Assembly (NCBI RefSeq): GCF_001940525.2
Contig: NZ_CP019437.1
Coordinates: 2,330,501-2,394,500, forward strand
Length of the DNA: 64,000 nucleotides
From: Thioclava nitratireducens
Lineage (GTDB): Bacteria; Pseudomonadota; Alphaproteobacteria; Rhodobacterales; Rhodobacteraceae
Reading direction: 5' to 3'
The notes beneath the pieces were generated by a model. The model searched no databases. It was not told the origin of the DNA and saw only the letters and a program-made list of their open reading frames with translations. The position numbers and the translations under genes were made by a program. This document shows positions 31,657 through 39,068 of this stretch, piece after piece. Within the stretch, counting starts at the first letter, position 1. Each line of letters opens with the position of its first letter.

Positions 31657-33132
31657 ATGCTCGATACCGCCATTTCCGCCCGCCCCGATATCGCCGACAA
31701 GCGCCTTCTGCGCAGCTTTGCCTATTTGAACGGTCGCTGGGTCGCCGGCGAGACGGGCGAGGTGATCCCCGTCACCAATCCCGCCAACTCGGAACGGCTG
31801 GGCGATATCACCGCACTCAGCCGCAGCCAGTCGCTAGAAGCCGTCGATGCCGCACAGCGCGCGTTTCTCGATTGGTCGACGACGCTCCCGCAGGAGCGCT
31901 CCGCGATTATGCGCCGCTGGTTCGATCTGATCATCGAGGCCAAGGATGACCTCGCGCGGATCATGGTGCTCGAACAGGGCAAACCGCTGAGCGAAGCTCT
32001 GGGCGAGATCGACTACGCGGCGAGCTTCATCGAATATTACGCCGAAGAGGCCAAGCGCCCGAATATCGAGGGCGTCACCTCGCATCTGCATGACGCAGAG
32101 GTGGAGCTGTGGCTCGAACCGGTGGGCGTCGTGGGCCTCGTCACGCCTTGGAACTTCCCCGCCGCGATGCTCACCCGCAAGGCCGCCGCCGCCATCGCGG
32201 CTGGCTGCACCGTAGTCGCGCATCCCTCTCACGAGACGCCCTATTCCGCGCTGGCGCTGGCGGAGCTGGCCGAACGCGCGGGCCTTCCCGCAGGCGTGTT
32301 CAACGTGCTTACCGGCCACGCCGCCGAGATCGTCGAGCCTTGGGGAGAAGACACCCGTGTTCGCGCGCTGTCCTTCACCGGCTCGACCGAAGTAGGCCGC
32401 CTGCTCTATCGCCAATCGGCTCAGACGGTGAAGCGACTGGTCCTCGAACTGGGCGGCCACGCCCCGGTCATCGTCTTCAAGGGTGCCGATCTGGACCGGG
32501 CGGTGGAAGAGGTCATCAAGGCGAAATTCGCAACCTCCGGTCAGGACTGCCTCGGCGCGAACCGCATCTATGTCGAGCGCCCCGTCTATGAAGAATTCTG
32601 CCGTCGGTTCACCGAGGCCACACAGGCGCTGAGCGTGGGCATCGGCATGGACGACCCCGATATCGGACCGCTGATGAACGAAAAGGCCGTCGCCAAGCAG
32701 GAAGAGCATGTCGCCGACGCGCTGGCCAAGGGCGCGAAACTGGCCTGCGGTGGCAAGCGGCTCGACCGCGGCCCGCTGTTCTTCGCGCCGACCGTTCTCA
32801 TGGATGTGCCCGACAGCGCGAAGATCATGCAGGAGGAAACCTTCGGCCCGGTCGCTCCGGTCACCGTCTTCGACACCGAGGAAGAGGTATTCGATCGCGC
32901 CAACGCTACCGAATACGGGCTCGTGGCTTACGTCCATAGCCAGAACCCGAAACGCATCTACCGCGCCACGCGCGCGCTGCAATTCGGCATGGTCGCGGTC
33001 AACCGCACCAAGGTCACCGGCGCGCCGATCCCGTTCGGCGGCATGAAGCAGTCCGGCCTCGGCCGCGAAGGCTCGCGCCGCGGAATGGAGGAGTTCATGG
33101 AAATCAAATACGTCTGCCGCGACTGGGGCTGA
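31657..33132 (+). CDS. gabD: NAD(P)-dependent succinate-semialdehyde dehydrogenase family protein
   Basis: The 491-residue aldehyde dehydrogenase has the catalytic Cys298 (FATSGQDCLG), general base Glu264 (LVLELGGHAP) and Asn166 (TPWNFPAA). Similarity is greatest to GabD-type enzymes, which oxidise succinate semialdehyde to succinate. In the cofactor loop the usual lysine of V-L-K-P-A is His189 (VVAHPSHETP), which may alter NAD versus NADP use. A perfect AAGGAGGT site precedes the ATG. The aminotransferase 47 bases downstream would supply the aldehyde, and the Lrp gene upstream may regulate both. Confidence 0.88.
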   Translation: MLDTAISARPDIADKRLLRSFAYLNGRWVAGETGEVIPVTNPANSERLGDITALSRSQSLEAVDAAQRAFLDWSTTLPQERSAIMRRWFDLIIEAKDDLARIMVLEQGKPLSEALGEIDYAASFIEYYAEEAKRPNIEGVTSHLHDAEVELWLEPVGVVGLVTPWNFPAAMLTRKAAAAIAAGCTVVAHPSHETPYSALALAELAERAGLPAGVFNVLTGHAAEIVEPWGEDTRVRALSFTGSTEVGRLLYRQSAQTVKRLVLELGGHAPVIVFKGADLDRAVEEVIKAKFATSGQDCLGANRIYVERPVYEEFCRRFTEATQALSVGIGMDDPDIGPLMNEKAVAKQEEHVADALAKGAKLACGGKRLDRGPLFFAPTVLMDVPDSAKIMQEETFGPVAPVTVFDTEEEVFDRANATEYGLVAYVHSQNPKRIYRATRALQFGMVAVNRTKVTGAPIPFGGMKQSGLGREGSRRGMEEFMEIKYVCRDWG

Positions 33133-33179
33133 TCGCCCCGCCCGCCCGGACGCCCCAAGACAAGAAGAAGGAGAGAAAA

Positions 33180-34550
33180 TTGCTGACCAATGACCAACTC
33201 GACAAGTGGGATCGCGAAAGCTTCTTCCACCCCTCGACCCATCTCGCCCAGCACGCGCGCGGCGAGTCCCCCAACCGCATCGTCACCGGCGGCAAGGGCG
33301 TCTTCATCGAGGATCGCGACGGCAACAAGCTGCTCGACGCCTTCGCAGGCCTCTACTGCGTGAACGCGGGCTACGGGCGCACCGAAATCTCCGAGGCCAT
33401 CGCCGAGCAGGCGAAGGAACTGGCCTATTACCACGCCTATGTCGGCCACGGCACGGAAGCCTCGATCACGCTGGCGCATATGGTCCTCGACCGTGCGCCC
33501 GATCACATGTCGAAGGTCTATTTCGGCCTGTCGGGCTCGGATGCGAACGAGACCAACATCAAGCTGGTCTGGTATTACAACAACATCCTGAACCGCCCCG
33601 AGAAGAAGAAGATCATCTCGCGCTGGCGCGGCTATCACGGCTCGGGGCTGATGACCGGCTCGCTCACGGGGCTGGAGCTGTTCCACAAGAAGTTCGACCT
33701 GCCGCTGAGCCAGGTGGTCCACACCGAGGCGCCCTATTACTTCCGCCGCCCCGATGAGGCGATGTCGGAAGAGGCCTTCACCGCCTATTGTGCCACGGAG
33801 CTGGAGCAGCTGATCGAACGCGAAGGCCCCGACACCATCGCCGCCTTCATCGGTGAGCCGGTTCTGGGCACGGGCGGCATCGTGCCCCCGCCGAAAGGCT
33901 ACTGGGAGGCGATTCAGAAAGTGCTGAACAAATACGACATCCTGCTGATCGCAGACGAGGTCGTGACCGGCTTCGGACGTCTGGGGAGCATGTTCGGCTC
34001 GGATCACTACGGCATGAAGCCCGACCTGATCACCATCGCCAAGGGCCTGACCTCGGCCTATGCGCCGCTCTCCGGAACGATCGTGAGCGACAAGGTCTGG
34101 AAAGTGCTCGAGCAAGGCACCGACGAGAACGGCCCGATCGGACACGGCTGGACCTATTCGGCGCACCCGATCGGGGCGGCGGCCGGTGTCGCGAACCTCG
34201 AACTGATCGACAAGCTGGGTTTGGTCGAGAATGCGGGTAAAGTCGGCAAATACCTCAATGACCAGATGCGCGCCGCCATCGGCGAGCACGCGAATGTCGG
34301 CGATATCCGCGGCGAAGGAATGCTCTGCGCGGTGGAATTCGTCTCGGATCGCGACAACCGCACCTTCTTCGACGCCTCCGACAAGATCGGCGCGAAGATC
34401 GCAGGCGCGATGGTCGAGCGTGGCGTGATCGGGCGTGCGATGCCGCAGGGCGACATCCTTGGCCTCGCCCCGCCGCTGTGCCTGACCGAGGCGGAGGCCG
34501 ACAAGATCATCGAAGTCACCGCCGATGCCGTGAAATCGGTGCTGGGCTAA
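33180..34550 (+). CDS. class III pyridoxal-phosphate aminotransferase (omega-amino acid or polyamine: pyruvate type)
   Basis: The 456-residue protein carries the PLP lysine in DLITIAKGLTSAYAPLSG, the aspartate in LLIADEVVTGFGR and the fold-type I class III layout. The N-terminal segment LDKWDRESFFHPSTHLAQHA is typical of the group acting on 4-aminobutyrate, putrescine, beta-alanine or taurine with pyruvate. Next to a GabD-like enzyme, 4-aminobutyrate or a polyamine product is the most likely substrate. Translation appears to start at TTG (33180), placed 7-8 nt after GAAGGAGAG; no ATG or GTG gives a better N terminus. Confidence 0.9.
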   Translation: MLTNDQLDKWDRESFFHPSTHLAQHARGESPNRIVTGGKGVFIEDRDGNKLLDAFAGLYCVNAGYGRTEISEAIAEQAKELAYYHAYVGHGTEASITLAHMVLDRAPDHMSKVYFGLSGSDANETNIKLVWYYNNILNRPEKKKIISRWRGYHGSGLMTGSLTGLELFHKKFDLPLSQVVHTEAPYYFRRPDEAMSEEAFTAYCATELEQLIEREGPDTIAAFIGEPVLGTGGIVPPPKGYWEAIQKVLNKYDILLIADEVVTGFGRLGSMFGSDHYGMKPDLITIAKGLTSAYAPLSGTIVSDKVWKVLEQGTDENGPIGHGWTYSAHPIGAAAGVANLELIDKLGLVENAGKVGKYLNDQMRAAIGEHANVGDIRGEGMLCAVEFVSDRDNRTFFDASDKIGAKIAGAMVERGVIGRAMPQGDILGLAPPLCLTEAEADKIIEVTADAVKSVLG

Positions 34551-34568
34551 GGCCCCTCGGCAGGGGTC
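34551..34568. terminator. short hairpin between convergent aminotransferase and cytochrome genes
   Basis: CCCCT (34553-34557) pairs with AGGGG (34562-34566) around CGGC, extendable to 7 bp. It fills the 21-base gap between two convergent stops. No T run is present. Confidence 0.45.
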
Positions 34569-34571
34569 GTC

Positions 34572-34835
34572 TTACGAGGCGAGCTCTGCCAGCCATGCGG
34601 CAATCGCCGCGCGGCTGTCTGGATCGGGCGAATGATGCGAGACTATGAAATCGTCGAGCCATTCGCGCCGCTCCTCCGGCGTCTTCGGACCGAGCGCCCA
34701 GCCGAGCCGTGCCATCAATCGCTCCGCATCGCGATGACAGCGCCCACAGGATTGCGTGAAAAGCTGCGCCGGATCGGGTTCGGCCAAAACGCTTCCCGCC
34801 CAAAATGTCAGCGTCATCACCAAAAAGACGCGCAT
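34572..34835 (-). CDS. small periplasmic c-type cytochrome
   Basis: The 87-residue product has a signal peptide (MRVFLVMTLTFWAGSVLA, cleavage after Ala18 likely) and one haem-binding motif, CGRCH, in the short mature part PDPAQLFTQSCGRCHRDAER. It would be exported and given covalent haem by the Ccm system. The axial methionine cannot be assigned with confidence; MARLGW is a candidate. The ATG overlaps the lpxB stop (TGATG), so it is the last gene of the envelope operon. A GTG one codon upstream is possible. Confidence 0.8.
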   Translation of the reverse strand: MRVFLVMTLTFWAGSVLAEPDPAQLFTQSCGRCHRDAERLMARLGWALGPKTPEERREWLDDFIVSHHSPDPDSRAAIAAWLAELAS

Positions 34836-35986
34836 CACGCCCTCCCGAGAAACTCCAGAACCGAACGCGCCGCACGAAGGCCGGGCGGCTCGCCGCCCTC
34901 GCCCAAACGGCGCATCACCTCTTCCATCGCGGCCATCTGCTCGTCACGCGCCGCATCTTCTTCCAGCAACTCCAGCATCTTTGCCGAAATCTCGCGCGGC
35001 TTGCATTCGGGGCCGAGGAATTCCGGGATCACCCGCGTGTCCGAGACCAGATTGACCAGCGTCACCGTGTCGATCTTGAGCATCCGCGAGATAATATGCC
35101 AAGTCAGGAAATTCGCGTCATAGGCGATGACCATCGGCACCCGGTTCGCCGCCAGCTCCAGACTGACAGTCCCCGAGGCCGCCAGAGCGATATCGGCGGC
35201 GGCGAAAGCCGCGCGCTTGTCATCGGCATTCTCGACCACGATCGGCGCGACCGGCCAGCGCGCGGTCATCTCGCGCACCATTGGCGCCACGCCCCGCACC
35301 GTCGGCAGCACGACGCGCAGCCCCGGCTCGCGGTCGCGCAGCTGCATCAGCGCCTCGTCGAACCGTGCCCCGAGCCGCTTTACCTCGCCGCGCCGCGAGC
35401 CCGGCAGACACAGCGCCAGCGGTTGATCCTCGCCGATCATATGGGTCTCGCGGAAGGCCGCCGCGTCCGCACCGGTCGCACGCGGTTCGGCGACGACGGG
35501 ATGGCCCACGAAATCGCAACTCATCCCGGCGGCTTCCATATAGGGCGGCTCGAAAGGCAGCAGCGCGAGCACGTGATCGACCACCCGCGCCATCTTCTGC
35601 GCACGCCCCGGACGCCACGCCCAGACCGAGGGCGCGACATAGTGGACCACCTTGAGATCAGGCCTTTTTTCCTTCACCAGCCGCGCGACGCGAAGGCAGA
35701 AATCGGGACTGTCGATGGTGATCAGCGCTTCGGCGCCGCTATCGATCACATGATCCGCGGTCTCGGCGATGCGACGTTTCAGATGGCGGTATTTCGGCAG
35801 AACTTCCATCAGCCCCATGACCGAAAGCTCTTCCATCGGGAAGAGGCTGGTCAGGCCCTGCGCGCCCATTTCCTCGCCGCCAATGCCGGACCATTCGACG
35901 TGCGGCGCAAGCTCGTTAATCCCCGCCATCAGGGCGCCGCCGAGCTTGTCGCCCGAAGCCTCGCCCGCGATGACGTAGAGCCTCAT
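34835..35986 (-). CDS. lpxB: lipid-A-disaccharide synthase
   Basis: The 383-residue GT-B glycosyltransferase joins UDP-2,3-diacylglucosamine and lipid X to form the lipid A disaccharide. The N terminus MRLYVIAGEASGDKLGG is diagnostic, and the GxxxGEVKRL region with the C-terminal nucleotide-binding motif SGTVSLELA is present. The start overlaps the lpxI stop by four bases and the end overlaps the cytochrome gene. Confidence 0.97.
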   Translation of the reverse strand: MRLYVIAGEASGDKLGGALMAGINELAPHVEWSGIGGEEMGAQGLTSLFPMEELSVMGLMEVLPKYRHLKRRIAETADHVIDSGAEALITIDSPDFCLRVARLVKEKRPDLKVVHYVAPSVWAWRPGRAQKMARVVDHVLALLPFEPPYMEAAGMSCDFVGHPVVAEPRATGADAAAFRETHMIGEDQPLALCLPGSRRGEVKRLGARFDEALMQLRDREPGLRVVLPTVRGVAPMVREMTARWPVAPIVVENADDKRAAFAAADIALAASGTVSLELAANRVPMVIAYDANFLTWHIISRMLKIDTVTLVNLVSDTRVIPEFLGPECKPREISAKMLELLEEDAARDEQMAAMEEVMRRLGEGGEPPGLRAARSVLEFLGRA

Positions 35987-36798
35987 GACGCCCGCGCCCA
36001 GAGAAAGAGGCCCGCTTCCTCGGCGGCCTCGATGACCGCGTCGCGGTCGAGAAGCATCACGCCGCCCGCCTCGAAGGCGATACCGGACAGGCCAGCAGCG
36101 GCGGCGTTCTTCACCGTCTCAACGCCAATGGCGGGCAGATCGGCGCGACGGTCCTGATCGGGTTTCGGTGCCTTGTAGAAGACCCCTTTCACCGCTTTAA
36201 GATCGCCGCGCAAGCCTTTGTGGTGACGCACGAAATCAAGCATTGCGTCGGTGCCCGGCAGTGTCTCGACGGCAAGGCAAAGCCCGCGCCCAACGACCGC
36301 CCCCTGACCGATATCCGAGGCCCCAAGCGCGGCCACGATTTCGGCGCCACGCTCGGCGTCGTCTTCGTCCACGGCGGACGGTTTGCCGCACAGCACCCCC
36401 GCCTCGGGCAGCAATGCCGGCACTAATTCATGCGCGCCGACGACCTCCAGATCGAACTCCTCGAAGACCTCGATCACTGCCCGCAACGTCGCATCGTCGC
36501 CCGCCTGCATCGCCATGGCTAGACGCGGCACCAGTTGCGCCGAGCGCGGATCGAACTGCTCGGGGTCGATCGCGGGTCGCTGCATCGCGCCGGCGAACAC
36601 CACTCGCTCGATCCCGCGATCGGCCAGTTCGTCGAGAAACGGCACCAGCCGCTCGATCCGGAATCGCAGGTGATAGCCGTCCAGATGGCAGGGCGCGCCG
36701 ATCATCTCGCAAACGAGGATGTCCGGCACGGCCTCTTGCACGATCGCGGGCAGACGGCCAGAGCCGGCGATCAGCGCGGTATGCTTGCCCCCGCTCAT
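35983..36798 (-). CDS. lpxI: UDP-2,3-diacylglucosamine diphosphatase LpxI
   Basis: The 271-residue DUF1009 protein replaces LpxH in alphaproteobacteria, hydrolysing UDP-2,3-diacylglucosamine to lipid X. The N terminus ALIAGSGRLPAIVQEA and the C-terminal block GFETVKNAAAAGLSGIAFEAG-like (here IGVETVKNAAAAGLSG) are family hallmarks. It lies between lpxA and lpxB, overlapping both by four bases, the standard position in this group of bacteria. Confidence 0.96.
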   Translation of the reverse strand: MSGGKHTALIAGSGRLPAIVQEAVPDILVCEMIGAPCHLDGYHLRFRIERLVPFLDELADRGIERVVFAGAMQRPAIDPEQFDPRSAQLVPRLAMAMQAGDDATLRAVIEVFEEFDLEVVGAHELVPALLPEAGVLCGKPSAVDEDDAERGAEIVAALGASDIGQGAVVGRGLCLAVETLPGTDAMLDFVRHHKGLRGDLKAVKGVFYKAPKPDQDRRADLPAIGVETVKNAAAAGLSGIAFEAGGVMLLDRDAVIEAAEEAGLFLWARAS

Positions 36799-37592
36799 TT
36801 GCCGGGCGTCAGGAAGCTGCGCTCGGACGGGCCGAGGATGAAGTCGAGCACTTCGCGCGCCAATTCGCCCTCGACACCCTCTTCGGAGAGGGTTCGCGCG
36901 CTTTCGCGGAAGCTGCCCTGACCGAGCGCCTCGACGGTCTTGCGCAATGCCGAGATTTCCTCGCGCGGCGTTCCGCGACGCTTCAGGCCCACGAGGTTCA
37001 GCCCTTCGAGCCCGGCGCGGGGCCCTGCGACCAGCGCGTGCGGGATAACATCCGCCGTCACCATCGACAGCGCGCCGATGATTGCGCCGCGCCCGATGCG
37101 GACGAACTGGTGCACGCCCGAGAGGCCCCCGACGATCACGTCATCGCCCAGCACGCAATGCCCCGCCACCGCGACCGAATTCACCAGAATGACCCGATCG
37201 CCCAGCTTGCAGTCATGCGCGACGTGGCACGACGACATGAAGAGCCCGTCATCGCCGATCTCGGTCAGCCCGCCGCCGCCCTCCGTGCCGGTATTCATCG
37301 TCACGTATTCGCGGATGCGGTTGCGCTTGCCGATCTTCAGCCGCGTCTTCTCGCCGTTGAATTTCAGATCCTGCGGGATCTGCCCGAGCGAGGCGAAAGG
37401 AAACACCTCCGTCTCGTCGCCGATCTCGGTCGCGCCTTGCACGACGACATGGCTTTGCAACGACACGCCGCGGCCGAGCACGACCTCGGGGCCGACCACG
37501 CAGAACGGACCGATCCGGCAGTCCGGACCGATCACCGCCCCGGGCTCGACCACCGCGGAGGCGTGAATCTGCGCGCTTGGGTCAATGCTCAT
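36795..37592 (-). CDS. lpxA: acyl-ACP: UDP-N-acetylglucosamine O-acyltransferase
   Basis: The 265-residue protein is a left-handed beta-helix built from hexapeptide repeats. It has the catalytic histidine in the segment SSCHVAHDCKLGD and the substrate region SGVHQFVRIGRGA. It adds the first 3-hydroxyacyl chain to UDP-GlcNAc in lipid A synthesis. It starts four bases after the fabZ stop. Confidence 0.97.
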   Translation of the reverse strand: MSIDPSAQIHASAVVEPGAVIGPDCRIGPFCVVGPEVVLGRGVSLQSHVVVQGATEIGDETEVFPFASLGQIPQDLKFNGEKTRLKIGKRNRIREYVTMNTGTEGGGGLTEIGDDGLFMSSCHVAHDCKLGDRVILVNSVAVAGHCVLGDDVIVGGLSGVHQFVRIGRGAIIGALSMVTADVIPHALVAGPRAGLEGLNLVGLKRRGTPREEISALRKTVEALGQGSFRESARTLSEEGVEGELAREVLDFILGPSERSFLTPGK

Positions 37593-37596
37593 GCAT

Positions 37597-38058
37597 TCAG
37601 CCCTGAAGGTCCATCATCGCGGTGAACTCGGCTTCGGCGGCCAGTTCGCCATTCACCGTACCCCGGCCCTCGAATTTCCAGATCTTGCCGCCGCCACGCT
37701 TCACGGAGACGTGCAGCTCCAGCACGTCGCCCGGAACCACCTTGCGACGGAACTTGCACTTGTCGATACCCATGAAATAGGTCAGCAGCGGCTTGTCGAT
37801 CACGTCGAGCGAAATCCCCACGACGACCGCCGAGGTCTGCGCCATCGCCTCGACGATGGTGACACCGGGCATGATCGGCTCTTCCGGGAAGTGGCCCTGG
37901 AAATGCGGCTCGTTCGCGGTGACGTTCTTGATTCCGACCGCGCCCTTGTTCGGAACGATGTCACGCACCTTGTCGATGAGCAGGAACGGATAACGATGCG
38001 GAATGATGCGCTTAATGAGCGACAGATCGGCTTCGGTATAGGGGGCGGGTTCGGTCAT
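37597..38058 (-). CDS. fabZ: 3-hydroxyacyl-ACP dehydratase FabZ
   Basis: The 153-residue hot-dog enzyme removes water from 3-hydroxyacyl-ACP in fatty acid elongation. The active-site His is in [17 protein letters not shown] and the Glu in VEAMAQ. The start at 38058 ([12 protein letters not shown]) was chosen over an upstream ATG at 38100 because it gives a family-like length. lpxD, normally between skp and fabZ in gammaproteobacteria, is missing at this position. Confidence 0.96.
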   Translation of the reverse strand: MTEPAPYTEADLSLIKRIIPHRYPFLLIDKVRDIVPNKGAVGIKNVTANEPHFQGHFPEEPIMPGVTIVEAMAQTSAVVVGISLDVIDKPLLTYFMGIDKCKFRRKVVPGDVLELHVSVKRGGGKIWKFEGRGTVNGELAAEAEFTAMMDLQG

Positions 38059-38180
38059 GAGCTGTCCTCGTTCTCGGGCAAATTGCGCCTGCGGCCGCAT
38101 TAGGGCGCCGCATCACGCAATCGTCGCTTTTGGCTTGTTGCTAGCAATCGCGGCCTCGCTTGGCAAGCAGCGCGCGCCTG

Positions 38181-39059
38181 CTATTGCTCCGGCTTGGTGT
38201 CCGTCGGAGTGGCCTGAGTACCATCTACCACCGGCAGACCGAGCGGCAATCCGGGCGCATCGCGGGTCGCCCCGTCCAGCGTGGAATTGCCGTTGCCCTT
38301 GGGCTTCGTGTTCGGCGTCGTATCCACGAAAACGCCTGCCTCGCCACTCGAATCCGTCGTCGCGCCATTCGCAGGTTGATCCGGAGCGGGCTGGGAAGGC
38401 GCCGCCTGATCCGAAGGCGCGGGCGTATCGGTCGCCGCACCCGCGCTGTCATTGGAGGCGGGCGGGACCAGCGGTGTCACGCGCCCGGCCCCGTCGCCGA
38501 TTTCCTTATCGACCCGCGCGCCGAGTTCCTGCGTCACGTCGGCCTGCGCGAGCCCGCGGATGATCGCGCGGGAATCGAGCACCACGACCGCACCGCGCGC
38601 CCGCAGTACCTCGTCGAGCAACGGCACCACCGTTTGCACGAAGGTCTGGTGCTCCTGATTGAGCTGGCGCTGGATCGCATCGGCCTTGGCCTTCTGGGCC
38701 TGACGAATATCGGTTGCCCGCTTATCGAACGCATCGGCGGCTTTCTGGAACGCGTCCGAAGGCATCGTCAGCCGCTCCTCGGTGAGCTTTCGCTCCTCCG
38801 CCTCGAGCTGACTCGCGATCCGGTCATTTTCCTTGCGCAGCGCGCTCGACGCGGCCTGAATCTCGGATTGCACCCGCTTGCCCCACAGCGAGTTGTCGTA
38901 AAGCTTCTCCCAATCGAGGGTCAGAACCGCGCTCTGTTGTGCGCGCGGCCCCAAGGCCTGCGCGTCGGGAGTCTGACCTGCCGATTGCGCGACAGCCGCG
39001 CCGGGCCCGAAGGCCAGCGCGGCTGCGATAAGGGTGACGGAGATACGGCTCAGACGCAT
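38181..39059 (-). CDS. OmpH/Skp-family periplasmic chaperone with long acidic tail
   Basis: The 292-residue protein has a signal peptide (about residues 1-24, AAVAQ) and a helical hairpin core rich in charged residues (about 60-150, KENDRIASQLEAEERKLTEE). The conserved VVLDSRAIIRG-like beta segment follows. Skp binds unfolded outer-membrane proteins and passes them to BamA. Beyond residue 185 comes a disordered Asp/Pro/Thr/Ser-rich tail of about 100 residues not found in E. coli Skp. It lies nine bases after bamA. Confidence 0.88.
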   Translation of the reverse strand: MRLSRISVTLIAAALAFGPGAAVAQSAGQTPDAQALGPRAQQSAVLTLDWEKLYDNSLWGKRVQSEIQAASSALRKENDRIASQLEAEERKLTEERLTMPSDAFQKAADAFDKRATDIRQAQKAKADAIQRQLNQEHQTFVQTVVPLLDEVLRARGAVVVLDSRAIIRGLAQADVTQELGARVDKEIGDGAGRVTPLVPPASNDSAGAATDTPAPSDQAAPSQPAPDQPANGATTDSSGEAGVFVDTTPNTKPKGNGNSTLDGATRDAPGLPLGLPVVDGTQATPTDTKPEQ

Positions 39060-39068
39060 CGCGCGCCC

